Positions 1 to 8,588 of a DNA stretch of 46,409 nt are shown in pieces; within the stretch, counting starts at the first letter, position 1, and each line of letters starts with the position of its first letter. The stretch spans positions 1-46,409 of the forward strand of contig CANKTH010000031.1 of the NCBI GenBank assembly GCA_947486185.1. Direction: 5' to 3'. The notes under the pieces were generated by a model that was not told where the DNA came from, searched no databases, and saw only the letters and a list, made by a program, of their open reading frames with translations. A program made the translations under genes and the position numbers. The stretch is from Deltaproteobacteria bacterium (lineage in GTDB: Bacteria; Myxococcota_A; UBA796; SXON01).

Positions 1-785
1 CACCGCACAGCCCCCCCGCCGCAGCGCCGCCGCCGGCTCAGCCCACAGCCAAGCCGCGTTCCCCTGCCGCCGCGGGGCCGCCGCCGGCTCAGCCCGCAGC
101 GACACCGCGTAGCCCCGCCGCCGCGGCGCCGCCGCCGTCTCAGTCCCCAGCTACGCCGGGTCGCCAGCCTGCCGCGGCGCCGCCACCGGTTCAGCCCGCA
201 CCCAAGCCACCTGGCTTCGCGTCGGCCGCCCGGATCGATCCGGCGCCGGCGAGGGAAGAGGTGGCGCAGAGCCGGAGCCCCTTGACGCGCGAGTCGGGTG
301 CGGTCACCGAACCGCCCCGCTCCCCGAACACGCGTACGCCCGCGCAGATGCCTGCGGTGGAGTATGGTCCTGTGGGCCGGGGTGCCGAGCTGCGTACGGG
401 TGCTCCTTCACCTCGCAATACGGCGCGTTGGCTGCCCCGCGGCGGCCCTGAGGGTGGCCGCGCCGACCGTCGATCGCCCACGGAAGCGCTGCTGACCGCG
501 GCGGCCAACCCACCGTATCGACCGCCGCCTGGCAGGGTCGAGCCGCTGTCGCGGGCGGCAGCCACGGGCTGCGCAGCGGTCATCGCTGCGGCGGAAGCGA
601 GCCTCAAAGCAGGAGAGCCGCCTACCCTGGCGCACCTCGTCGCCCGGACCGGCGGCTTCGATCACCGGGGAGCCGGCTACGCGCGCCTCGTGGACCTGGT
701 GCAGGCCGGGGCCGCGGCGGGTATGCTTCGATTGGAACGCAGCGGGGAGGATTGGCTGGTGGCGCCGTCTCGGCGGAGGAACTGA
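1..785 (+). CDS. Pro/Ala-repeat protein with C-terminal LOTUS/OST-HTH-like domain (5' end outside window)
   Basis: The reading frame is open from the window edge to the TGA at 783-785, so the start lies upstream. The visible N-terminal part is a Pro/Ala-rich linker built from a 51-bp tandem repeat (17 residues, core APPPAQP). A Pro/Arg/Thr-rich stretch follows. The last ~80 residues form a compact helical domain containing FDHRGAGYARLVDLV and MLRLERSGEDWLV. The pattern F-D-x-R-x-x-G-Y-x-x-L-x-D-L, then a strand ending in a Trp-containing segment, is that of OST-HTH/LOTUS RNA-binding domains. In bacteria these usually follow a NYN ribonuclease domain, which would lie outside the window; that part is inference. 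It is convergent with the next gene, 11 bp away. Confidence 0.6.
   Translation, partial: PHSPPAAAPPPAQPTAKPRSPAAAGPPPAQPAATPRSPAAAAPPPSQSPATPGRQPAAAPPPVQPAPKPPGFASAARIDPAPAREEVAQSRSPLTRESGAVTEPPRSPNTRTPAQMPAVEYGPVGRGAELRTGAPSPRNTARWLPRGGPEGGRADRRSPTEALLTAAANPPYRPPPGRVEPLSRAAATGCAAVIAAAEASLKAGEPPTLAHLVARTGGFDHRGAGYARLVDLVQAGAAAGMLRLERSGEDWLVAPSRRRN
27..230 (+). repeat. 51-bp tandem repeat inside the Pro/Ala-rich linker
   Basis: The core CCGCCGCCGGCTCAG and its close variants start at 27, 78, 129 and 180, exactly 51 bp apart. The unit is in frame and encodes a 17-residue Pro/Ala/Arg module. Copies diverge at a few positions, more so toward the 3' end. It is a coding minisatellite that probably continues upstream of the window. 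Confidence 0.8.
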
Positions 786-796
786 ATAGCGGCCCG

Positions 797-2950
797 CTAT
801 AACTCGCCCCTCGCTCCCACGAGCGGCACAAAGCCTGGACCGTGTACCGCTTCGACCTGGTCGTAGTCATAGCGCCACGCCTGGTACATCACGTTCGACA
901 CCGCGGGCACCCACCACGCCTCCGCGTAGAGTGTCAGGTTCCAGCTGTTGAAATTGAGTCGACGCTCAAGGTGCGCGTCAACCTTCTGGTAGGTCGGAAG
1001 TCGCTCGCTCCAAAGCGCGCCGTAGACCGGCACATAGCTGTCGGTGGTCGCGTCATACACCCCGTCTACGATAGGCGTGTCCGGCAGGCCGGAGCTCACA
1101 CGATAACGTAGCCCAACGTTCCAGTGGGCAGCAAAATCCCAGCTCCCGACAAAGCTCCCGGCAAAAGGCTGATCGTACTCGCCGGGCGCCCAGACGCCGT
1201 CCACCTCGCGCTCGGTGCGCATCGTACTGAGCGCCACCCAGGCGAAAAACTTCTCCCTGAGCCGATAACGGCTCGTGAGCTCGAACCCCTGGCCCCGGGC
1301 GTACACGCCGGTAGCGACCGTACCGTCCAAGCGGCGCGCCCAGAGCTGATCGGTGCGGGACAGCCACCCGTCGAGCGCAACCTCGAGCCGACCGGCGAAA
1401 GCGTGGTCGAACCCGGTGGCTACCTGATAGCTGTGGGCCGGCGGGAGGTCTTCGACCCCCAACACACCGACATAGAGCGTCGGCGCAAAAGCCGAGTAGA
1501 TCCCAGCACCAGCGCGGATACGGGTGTCATCGGCCAGGGAGTAGCGTGCGCTCAGGCGCGGATCGAAGACCGCGGCGCGGCTCAGGCTGTCGGCGTCGAT
1601 CCGGAGCGACGGGTAGAGGGCCAGTCGCGACGGCTGCCAGCGCCCCTCGGCGTAGATCCCCGCCGTCAAACGTGTCGTTTCGCTGTCCACCTCCTGGCCG
1701 TAGGGGATCAGGGTCGTCTCTCGTTTCACCTCCGGCCAGACCCTTTCCGTCTGGGAGCGGAGGTGCGCCGCGACCAGCCGCGCGTCCCCGCCAAACCCAA
1801 GACCGAAGTGCTCCGAGAGCTCAATAACGCCCACCTCTTTCAGGGCGAGCCGCTGCTCACGCCGCGACTCAGACGCGGACGGCAGAGTGCCCGAAGTGTC
1901 GTAGAGCGTCGCGCTGAGGCTCCCGTCAAGCCGGAGGCGGTTGTCACGGTGCTGATGCGCCACGCCCACGACGTGAAAACGACGTTCGTACAGGAAAGAC
2001 GGGTTGATCGACTGTTCGTAGGGGTCGAGCAACGTGGGCTCACCCGCGTAACGGGTGTAGTGATCGCCCGCGCCGAACACAAACAGTCCCCAGGTCGCCC
2101 CTACCGTAGGCCGGTACTCGACCCGCGAAAAATAGTCCCAGAACACCGGAAACACGGTGTACTGCTCGTTGTCGCTCTCGATGAGGTCGAGGTAGCTCCG
2201 CCTCGCGGAGGCACGTACCGTCCACCGGTCTGACACCGGTACCGCCAGCTCTGCGCCGCTGATCACGAGGTTCAGGTTGACTGAGCCCGAGACGCCCCGC
2301 GGCGGTTCCCACACCGAACGGGTATCGACGATCCCTCCGAGGGTGTCCCCCCACGTTGGGCCGAAGGTCGAAGGATAAAGGCTCAGATCCTCGAGCAGCC
2401 GGGTGTGGAACACCGATGCGTAGTCGTTGTAGTGGTAGAGGTAGGGGAGCTCGACCGTGTCGAGGTAGAACCGGTTTTCGCCGGGTAGGGAGCCTCGCAC
2501 CGAGATGTCCCCTGCCTTGGGCGAATACTCGGGCGTCGAGGCGACACCCGGCAAGGACTGCACCAACCTGACGGGGTCCTCAAAGGTGCCAGGGGTCTTG
2601 AGCACGCGCTCGCGGTCCAGACGCTGCTGGCTCACCATCGGGTCGTCTCTCCGTGCCTCCACCACGATCTCGGCGTCACCCGCGACCGGAACCAGATGGA
2701 CCACCCAGAGCCGCTCGGTGGGATCCGGCACGCCGTCCCACGGTACGTGGGACGGGCTCAGGAAAAGCACGGCTACGCCCGGCTCAATGTCGATCAGGAA
2801 GCGCCCGTCCGCATCGGTCGTGGCGCGCGCCGAACGATCGGCAGCGAGCACCTCCACGTCGGGGAGCGGGGCGCCGTTTCCTCGCTCACGCACCACGCCG
2901 TTCACCTTCTCTGCTGAGGCCAGCATCACGAGCCATAACGCCAGGTTCAA
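797..2950 (-). CDS. TonB-dependent outer-membrane receptor with N-terminal carboxypeptidase-regulatory-like domain
   Basis: Predicted TonB-ExbBD-powered outer-membrane transporter of 717 residues; the substrate is unknown. A short signal peptide (residues 1-13, ending ASA) precedes a beta-sandwich domain of the carboxypeptidase-regulatory type at ~16-95 (VNGVVRERGNGAPLPDVEV, then TTDADGRFLIDI). The plug follows at ~97-215 (AEIVVEARRDD, VQSLPGVAS, ISVRGSLPGENRFYLDTVEL). The rest is a barrel rich in alternating aromatic strands. The end, FVPLVGARGEL, fits the usual receptor terminus, although the last residue is Leu rather than an aromatic. ATG at 2950 overlaps the stop of the upstream lipoprotein by four bases (ATGA), so the two are translationally coupled. 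Confidence 0.88.
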   Translation of the reverse strand: MNLALWLVMLASAEKVNGVVRERGNGAPLPDVEVLAADRSARATTDADGRFLIDIEPGVAVLFLSPSHVPWDGVPDPTERLWVVHLVPVAGDAEIVVEARRDDPMVSQQRLDRERVLKTPGTFEDPVRLVQSLPGVASTPEYSPKAGDISVRGSLPGENRFYLDTVELPYLYHYNDYASVFHTRLLEDLSLYPSTFGPTWGDTLGGIVDTRSVWEPPRGVSGSVNLNLVISGAELAVPVSDRWTVRASARRSYLDLIESDNEQYTVFPVFWDYFSRVEYRPTVGATWGLFVFGAGDHYTRYAGEPTLLDPYEQSINPSFLYERRFHVVGVAHQHRDNRLRLDGSLSATLYDTSGTLPSASESRREQRLALKEVGVIELSEHFGLGFGGDARLVAAHLRSQTERVWPEVKRETTLIPYGQEVDSETTRLTAGIYAEGRWQPSRLALYPSLRIDADSLSRAAVFDPRLSARYSLADDTRIRAGAGIYSAFAPTLYVGVLGVEDLPPAHSYQVATGFDHAFAGRLEVALDGWLSRTDQLWARRLDGTVATGVYARGQGFELTSRYRLREKFFAWVALSTMRTEREVDGVWAPGEYDQPFAGSFVGSWDFAAHWNVGLRYRVSSGLPDTPIVDGVYDATTDSYVPVYGALWSERLPTYQKVDAHLERRLNFNSWNLTLYAEAWWVPAVSNVMYQAWRYDYDQVEAVHGPGFVPLVGARGEL

Positions 2951-3933
2951 GGCTGCCCCCAGCCGCTCAGCACCACGCGCCGGCGCTCGAGGTCGCTACG
3001 CGCGCAGAGCCCGGTGGCGACCGCGTCAAGATCCAGCTCCAAGCCCCCGACCTCAGCCTCGGCACACGCCGCTTCTGCCCCCGACCGGTCAACGACCCGG
3101 AGCACGTCCGAGAGCCGGAAGCCGACGAGGTCGTCCACCAGCTCGACGGTCGCCTCATAGGTTCCCTCGCCTTCAAAATCGGCGTCCCAAGGAAGTATAC
3201 GCCCATCGACCTGAAGGTGGGGACCCGGATCCACCGCAGTGTCCACCCAGGTCCATTGGTTACGACCCTGGCCGTCGAAGGTGAGGCCCAAGGCGGGGTA
3301 CACGCCGGGGGCCAAGGGCACGTTCTTTTCGATCTCACCGTCGTCGATCTCGAGCTCTGCGGCGAACCAGTCGCTCCGGTGCTCCGACAGCTCGGCCCAG
3401 GTCCCGCCGCTCCCAATCCAGTGGGTCACCAGATTCCGGTCGGCGACCTTCTCCAGGCGGAGCGCGCCCGAGGGCCCGGTTGTGCTCGATTCGAGGAGGG
3501 CCGCCCCCTCCCGCTCTGCGATGGACGCCGTCGCGTCGGTCGCGTCCAGATCGCTCTCGTTTCGGGACCAGCCCTTCGTCGAAGGCTGCTTCCCATCGAG
3601 CACGACGAGCGTCGCGCGCTCCCACTCACCCTCGACCGACGCCGCGAGCAGCTCAACCGACGCGGGGAGGGCGACCTCTGTCTCGGGCCGCACGCCGGTG
3701 AGCGCCTGTACGCGACCGTCCGCTCCAGTGACCGTCCACACCACCCCGGGTTCTTGCTCGTGCCACGCGCCCTTTCCCGACCAGATGAGCGCCCTCAGCG
3801 CGAGAGGCGTGGCGTTGTCGCCGGCTCGCCCCAAGGCTCGCGCAGACACCGCTACGATCCGAAATGAGGCCAGATCGTGGCGATCTTCTTCGAACGGTGC
3901 CTGGCACCCGAGGAGCAGCGTGAGGAGGGACAT
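2947..3933 (-). CDS. Lipoprotein partner of the TonB-dependent receptor, unknown family
   Basis: I do not recognise the family. The chosen start (ATG at 3933) gives MSLLTLLLGC, a lipobox LLGC with Cys at residue 10 and no basic residue before it; a GTG at 3975 in the same frame would add 14 residues including Arg. The body (~319 residues) is acidic, rich in beta-type segments and without membrane spans. It overlaps the receptor start by 4 bp, so both are made from one message. That arrangement suggests an outer-membrane or surface accessory protein for ligand capture, which is inferred from context only. A TTGACA hexamer on this strand at 3972-3967 could be a -35 box, but no good -10 follows. 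Confidence 0.7.
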   Translation of the reverse strand: MSLLTLLLGCQAPFEEDRHDLASFRIVAVSARALGRAGDNATPLALRALIWSGKGAWHEQEPGVVWTVTGADGRVQALTGVRPETEVALPASVELLAASVEGEWERATLVVLDGKQPSTKGWSRNESDLDATDATASIAEREGAALLESSTTGPSGALRLEKVADRNLVTHWIGSGGTWAELSEHRSDWFAAELEIDDGEIEKNVPLAPGVYPALGLTFDGQGRNQWTWVDTAVDPGPHLQVDGRILPWDADFEGEGTYEATVELVDDLVGFRLSDVLRVVDRSGAEAACAEAEVGGLELDLDAVATGLCARSDLERRRVVLSGWGQP

Positions 3934-4096
3934 CCTGGGCCCCCTAAGCCATCCGCGTCGCGGGATTGTCAACACCTAGTCGCCGCCGACGGAGGATTTC
4001 GGTGAGCGCGCTCGCGAGGGCCCGTCGAGCGTCACGAAGGAGTGGCGGCCCGCGTCGCGTCGGGGATAGTGTCGCCCGCTTGAGAAGGTAGACCAG

Positions 4097-5107
4097 ATGG
4101 GTATGGATTATCGTGTTCGTTGTTGCCCGGAGGGGCTGGTGACCGACCGCCGACGCCGGATCAAGGTGTTGGATTGTACCATCCGTGACGGCGGAATCTG
4201 CAACAATTGGCGCTTCGATCGTACGTGGGTCAAGCGCTCGTTTGAGGCGCTGCAGGCCGCCGGCGTCGATTACATGGAGATCGGCTACCGTACGCGCGAC
4301 GGCGTGTTCGACCGCAACAAGGTGGGGGAGTGGCGCTTTCTCGAAGAGGAGGTGCTGGCCGAGGTCACCGCAGCCCAGAACGGCAAGATGAAGATCGCGG
4401 CGATGCTCGATTGTGGCAAGGTCGATCCCCAGGACATCCGCTCCCGCGGCGAGACGGTGGTCAACACGATTCGGATCGCCACCTACGCCCACCAGATCAC
4501 CGAGGCCCGGCGCCTGCTGGACCGGGCGTTGGAGCAGGGTTACGAGACGTTCATGAACGTCATGGCTGTCTCGACGCTCTCCCCGGAGGAGGTGGACGCC
4601 TTCCTGGACGAGCTGCGTGACAGTGGGGTGCACAATGTCGCTATCGTCGACAGCTTTGGCGCGCTCTACCCCCACCACGTGAGCCACCTGGTGCGGGTCT
4701 ACCAGAACCGTCTCGGGGAGAAGGTCAAAGTCGGCATTCACACCCATAATAATCAGCAGCAGGCCTTTGCGAACACCATCACGGCGATCGACGAGGGGGT
4801 CGACTTTGTCGACGCGACGATCCACGGCATCGGCCGGGGCGCGGGCAACTGCCCCCTCGAACTTCTGCTCTTCTACCTGGATAACCCGCGCTACGACGTG
4901 CGGCCGATCCTGGAGCTCGTCGACGAATACGCGACGCTGCGCGATGAGCTACGTTGGGGCTACCACCTGCCTTATGCGATCACCGGCTTCTACAACGTGC
5001 ACCCCCGCTCCGGGATCCAGCGGATGATGCGCGAAGATCGTTACGAGTGCCGCGAGATGTACGAGACCTTCACCGGGCGTTTTGGTGAGCGTGGGCCCGC
5101 GGACTGA
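4097..5107 (+). CDS. DRE-TIM metallolyase superfamily, aldolase-like (HMGL-like domain) enzyme
   Basis: This 336-residue TIM-barrel enzyme belongs to the family of HMG-CoA lyase, isopropylmalate synthase and 4-hydroxy-2-oxovalerate aldolase. The active-site signature DCTIRDGG is at residues 26-33 (catalytic Arg30, metal-binding Asp31). The second metal motif, GIHTHNN, contains His215 and His217, and the barrel closes with DATIHGIGRGAGNCPLE. The opening resembles the 'aldolase catalytic domain' proteins with RDGG rather than true HMG-CoA lyases, so the substrate cannot be named. ATG at 4097 has a GAAGG-like site a few bases upstream. The next gene starts 27 bp downstream on the same strand. 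Confidence 0.85.
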   Translation: MGMDYRVRCCPEGLVTDRRRRIKVLDCTIRDGGICNNWRFDRTWVKRSFEALQAAGVDYMEIGYRTRDGVFDRNKVGEWRFLEEEVLAEVTAAQNGKMKIAAMLDCGKVDPQDIRSRGETVVNTIRIATYAHQITEARRLLDRALEQGYETFMNVMAVSTLSPEEVDAFLDELRDSGVHNVAIVDSFGALYPHHVSHLVRVYQNRLGEKVKVGIHTHNNQQQAFANTITAIDEGVDFVDATIHGIGRGAGNCPLELLLFYLDNPRYDVRPILELVDEYATLRDELRWGYHLPYAITGFYNVHPRSGIQRMMREDRYECREMYETFTGRFGERGPAD

Positions 5108-5134
5108 GCGCCGCGGGGTCGAGGCGGGGCCTCC

Positions 5135-6142
5135 GTGAGGGAGGAGCCGCCGCGCCGCGGGCTGTCCCGTGGTCTCGGCCTTTCTGCGTTGTGGGTGGAC
5201 CGTCCGGCCCCCGTGGAGGCCGTGCCGGTCGTAGGCAGCGGCCCGGCAATACCGACGAGCCAGCGGCGCCTGAAGGTTCTGTCTTGGAACCTCCAGTTCT
5301 GTGCGGGTCGACACACGTTTTTCTATGAAGGCGGCGACAGAGTGTCGGTCTCTGCGGCGGACGTTCGTACGATCGCGGAGCAGATCGGTCGGGTGATCGC
5401 GGACGAACAGGCGGACCTCGTGCTGCTCCAGGAGGTCGATCGTGGCTCCCGGAGGACCGCGGGCCTCGACGAGCTCGGCCTGCTGCTCGATCGAGCGCCG
5501 TACCCGGTCTGGCTGTCCACCCGGTATCATCGGTGTCGTTACCTGCCTTATCCATGGCGGGAGCCGCTCGGGCGGGTGGAGATGCACCTGTGCACCCTCT
5601 CGCGCCTGCCGCTGATCGAGGGCCGGCGCATCGCCCTGCCGCCTATGGCCGAACCGCTCTGGCGGCAGCAGCTCAACCTCCGCCGGGCTATCCTGAGCGC
5701 CAGGGTGCGCGGGCTGGATCTTGCGGTTGGAAATACCCATCTCTCGGCGTTCGCCAACGGCGACGGAACCCTCGCGCGACAGATCGCCGTCGCAGACGCG
5801 TGGTGTCAGGCCGAGCGCAGTTTTGTCTTGGGTGGGGACTTCAACTGCCTGCCTCCGGGCGACTCGCCGGCGCGGCTCGGCGCGGGCGCGGTGGAGTACT
5901 CCGACCCCGTTCCGCCGATTTCTGCGCTCATCCCCAAGTATGTATCGGCGATATCGCCGGATCGGCTCGCACGGCCCGAGAGCCGTACCTATCTGCCGCC
6001 CGGTCAGCTCGTCGCCGACCGTACCTTGGACTATGTGTTCGTGGGTCCCTCAGTCACGGTGGAGCGCTCCTGGGTGCGTGACGATGTCGGGGCGCTGTCG
6101 GACCACCTGCCGCTGATCGTCGAGCTGCGGCTGGGAGACTGA
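5135..6142 (+). CDS. Endonuclease/exonuclease/phosphatase (EEP) family protein
   Basis: This 335-residue member of the metal-dependent phosphodiesterase/DNase-I-like superfamily shows the expected motifs in order. LKVLSWNLQF carries the first Asn, LVLLQEVD the catalytic Glu, VGNTHLSAF the His region, FVLGGDFNCLP the Asp/Asn pair, TLDYVFV the Asp before the last strand, and ALSDHLPLIVEL the terminal Asp-His. There is no secretion signal or membrane span. The GTG start at 5135 is uncertain: ~45 residues precede the domain and an internal start could be used. It probably shares a transcript with the aldolase-like gene. Family members cleave nucleic acids, phosphoinositides or sphingomyelin, so the substrate stays open. 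Confidence 0.85.
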   Translation: MREEPPRRGLSRGLGLSALWVDRPAPVEAVPVVGSGPAIPTSQRRLKVLSWNLQFCAGRHTFFYEGGDRVSVSAADVRTIAEQIGRVIADEQADLVLLQEVDRGSRRTAGLDELGLLLDRAPYPVWLSTRYHRCRYLPYPWREPLGRVEMHLCTLSRLPLIEGRRIALPPMAEPLWRQQLNLRRAILSARVRGLDLAVGNTHLSAFANGDGTLARQIAVADAWCQAERSFVLGGDFNCLPPGDSPARLGAGAVEYSDPVPPISALIPKYVSAISPDRLARPESRTYLPPGQLVADRTLDYVFVGPSVTVERSWVRDDVGALSDHLPLIVELRLGD

Positions 6143-6157
6143 GCCGCGGCGGCGTCC

Positions 6158-7186
6158 CTACTTCGAGACGCCCAGCTCTCTCCGGAGCTCGCCGGTGCGG
6201 TAGCGGAACCACCCGAGATACTGGTTGCGCCACCAACGGTCGAAGTCGAGGTGGTCGAGATCGCCGTCGAGCAGCGGGCGGTAGAGCTCGTCCCGGTATT
6301 CACGGCCAGAGATCCAGTCCTTCACCGTGAACTCTCCGCCTTCATACCGTAGATATTGGGCCCAGTTGAAGGTCCAGGAGCCGGTGTTGCAGTAGCGGAC
6401 CCCCTCGTGCACAAGGTTGCCGGGCATGTGGGAGTGGCCGCAGATGACGGTCTTGACCCCATGGCTCGCCGCCCAACTCAAAGCGGGCCGCGTCATCCCG
6501 ACGGGATCTCCGACTTCGCTGCGGATCCAGTGGGTGTAGATCCGCTCCGAGCGTGCCGCGAGCTCGTTGAAGCCCAAGCGGCGGAGGCCCTGGTTGCGCA
6601 GGCTCACGGCCCGCCAGATCTGGTAAGCCAGCCAGATCCCGAACCGATTGCCGACGTTGTAGAAGTCACCCAGGGGCAGGCGGATGAAGGTATGAAGCCG
6701 ATCTTCGACCCAGTGGTGGATACGGGTGGCCCGATGGGAGCCCGCCATATCCGGGCCGATCACCGGGTCGAACTCGTGCCCGTGCTGAATCGCGATGCTC
6801 TCCCCGATCCACAAGCGGCTGCACACGCGAAAACGTAGGATGTCCCGATAGACGTTGATGTCGTCGTCGTGGTTCCCGGTGACGTAGATCACCCCGTTGG
6901 TGTCGGCGAGATCGGAGAGGGCGCGGAGCAGCGGCCCATGGGCCTCGACGATCCGGGTCAGGTTCCATGACTGGTGGAAGTCGATCGCGTCACCAACGAC
7001 CACGAGGCGCGCCCCTGACTGCCGCACCTGGGCGAGCAGCTCCAGGAGAAACGCGTCCTTCCGCATGAAGATGTCGGAGTGCGAGCCATTTCCCAGGTGG
7101 ATGTCGGAGACGCACCACACTGGACGGTCGTCCTCCAGCCGGATTTCGTTCTTTGCCGCAGGTTGTGACGACCACGCGTAGGCCAC
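6158..7186 (-). CDS. Calcineurin-like metallophosphoesterase (LpxH/UDP-diacylglucosamine-pyrophosphatase-like)
   Basis: Binuclear metallophosphoesterase of 342 residues. The five metal-site blocks are present: CVSDIHLG, VVGDAIDFH, VTGNHDDD, IQHGHEFDP and VICGHSHMPG. The combination of GNHD-DD with a GHEFD block resembles the LpxH-like branch acting on UDP-diacylglucosamine, but a long helical insert (about 70 residues, FYNVGNRFGIWLAYQIWR region) separates the last two blocks. The start is GTG at 7186 because AAGGAGG lies six bases upstream; the open frame reaches further but would overlap the divergent gene. The 117-bp gap to that gene must hold both promoters. Confidence 0.85.
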   Translation of the reverse strand: MAYAWSSQPAAKNEIRLEDDRPVWCVSDIHLGNGSHSDIFMRKDAFLLELLAQVRQSGARLVVVGDAIDFHQSWNLTRIVEAHGPLLRALSDLADTNGVIYVTGNHDDDINVYRDILRFRVCSRLWIGESIAIQHGHEFDPVIGPDMAGSHRATRIHHWVEDRLHTFIRLPLGDFYNVGNRFGIWLAYQIWRAVSLRNQGLRRLGFNELAARSERIYTHWIRSEVGDPVGMTRPALSWAASHGVKTVICGHSHMPGNLVHEGVRYCNTGSWTFNWAQYLRYEGGEFTVKDWISGREYRDELYRPLLDGDLDHLDFDRWWRNQYLGWFRYRTGELRRELGVSK

Positions 7187-7303
7187 GCCTCGCCTCCTTG
7201 GGCCCGAATCGAGCTCCTCACGAGCGTAGCCCGGCGGAAGCGACGAAACGACCGGGTCTGGGGCCTGTCGACGGGATAAGACGCGCCGCCGGAGGAGGCG
7301 CCC
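7187..7303. promoter_or_regulatory. Divergent intergenic region with two strong ribosome binding sites
   Basis: This 117-bp region separates the divergent metallophosphoesterase and the IF2_N/DUF2325-like gene. The minus-strand site AAGGAGG (7193-7199) stands six bases before GTG 7186. The plus-strand site GGAGGAGG (7291-7298) stands five bases before TTG 7304. These two sites settle both non-ATG starts. I see no convincing sigma-70 hexamers. Confidence 0.75.
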
Positions 7304-8575
7304 TTGCGTATTCGGAAGCTGGCGACAGAGTTCGGCGTAGATCCTAGGTTGATCCTTGGATGGCTGCACGAGCTCGGCTACCCACGATACCACGACCCCG
7401 AGCAGCAGCTCGGGCCCGAGGTGTTGACGCGGCTTCGTATCCATCAACGTGAGCTTCCGCGGAGCGCCCGTGCGCGCCTCCCGCCGGTTCCAACGCTCCA
7501 GCCCCGCCCGGCGGTCCCACCCGACCCGGAGCTGGGGGCGGCGATGAAGGGGGTGGTGCCGCTCGCCTCCTCAACGCCCGCTCGGCGGGCCCGGGAGGGC
7601 AGGCCACCTGTAGCGCGGGCACCGTCGCCGCAGAGTCCACCGAACAACCATCGGGGCGGGGCGCAGTCTCAGCCGGCCCCGGCTGGAGGGGCCAAGCCGG
7701 CGCCGAGCGAGCTCGGGCTTGCGCTCGAGGCGGAAAAAGCGGCCTGTAAGAAACTGAACATGGAGCTCGACGCGGAGAGGGCGCTCCGTCAGGCGCAGGA
7801 CACAGCGTTGGCAGCCGAGCGGACCGAGGCGGTCTCGCTGCGCGAAAAGCTGGCGGGGCTCGCGGCGGATCGCGAACGTCTGCGCGAAGAGCGCGACGCG
7901 CTTGTGGCCGAGGCCGCGCTCAGATCCAATCCAAACGCGGCGAGCGCGACGCCCGACCCGGGCGGGGCCGGATCGTCATTGAGACAGGTCCTTGAACGCC
8001 GCGGTTTACGCTCGGAAGACGAGTTCACCCTCGCATTCCGCGCGCTGCTCGACCAGCGTCGCCTCCCCGAGCTCCTGGCCCACCTCAGCGTAGCCGAGCC
8101 CGATGCGCTCTTGAGCCTCCTTGAACGGCGGCTCGTCTTGTTGGCGGAGGGGGATGAGGAGCCGCCCGGGGTCGCGCTCCTGCGGGTCACCTCTGAGCGG
8201 AGCGAAGGAGAGCCGCCGTCGGCGGTGCGCGACAGCCTTCGACGGTTCTCCACCGCCTGCCTCGTTCACAACCTGAGGAGCGTGGTGATCGTCGGCGGGT
8301 CGCCCGCCTACCACCGTTCGCTCCGCGAGGGCCTCGACAGTCGTATCCGGCTGCGGCTCGTGCCCGGGAACAGTCGCGGGCATATCCCGGAGATTCCGAG
8401 TGCAGATCTCGTGATCGTCTGGGCTGGCACCGAGCTCGACCACCGGGTCTCACAGCGCTTCCCCGATGCCATGATCGTGCCGCATCGTGGCATTTCGCGG
8501 ATGTTGGGCGCGGCGGTGGAACGTATAGAGGGGCGCTCGACGGGGAGTCCGCGCGCCGACCGCACAGACGGCTGA
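7304..8575 (+). CDS. IF2_N-like / coiled coil / DUF2325-like multidomain protein
   Basis: A 423-residue protein of unknown function. Residues 1-45 (IRKLATEFGVDPRLILGWL and following) match the small helical IF2_N domain otherwise found at the start of translation factor IF-2. A Pro-rich linker covers ~46-135. A charged coiled coil covers ~138-205, with heptad-like Ala/Leu/Glu/Arg repeats. A helical region follows at ~220-325. The C-terminal Rossmann-like unit reads VVIVGGSPAYHRSLREGL, then ADLVIVWAGTELDHRVSQRF, then MIVPHRGISRML; this is the layout of DUF2325. TTG 7304 is supported by GGAGGAGG five bases upstream. It leads an operon with mutM (13-bp gap). A nucleic-acid-related role is a guess from domain company only. 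Confidence 0.7.
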   Translation: MRIRKLATEFGVDPRLILGWLHELGYPRYHDPEQQLGPEVLTRLRIHQRELPRSARARLPPVPTLQPRPAVPPDPELGAAMKGVVPLASSTPARRAREGRPPVARAPSPQSPPNNHRGGAQSQPAPAGGAKPAPSELGLALEAEKAACKKLNMELDAERALRQAQDTALAAERTEAVSLREKLAGLAADRERLREERDALVAEAALRSNPNAASATPDPGGAGSSLRQVLERRGLRSEDEFTLAFRALLDQRRLPELLAHLSVAEPDALLSLLERRLVLLAEGDEEPPGVALLRVTSERSEGEPPSAVRDSLRRFSTACLVHNLRSVVIVGGSPAYHRSLREGLDSRIRLRLVPGNSRGHIPEIPSADLVIVWAGTELDHRVSQRFPDAMIVPHRGISRMLGAAVERIEGRSTGSPRADRTDG

Positions 8576-8588
8576 GGGGGATCTCGCG

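Noticed and set aside
7187..7447. N-terminal extension of the metallophosphoesterase
   Set aside because: AAGGAGG six bases before GTG 7186 marks the start, and the extension would overlap the divergent gene.
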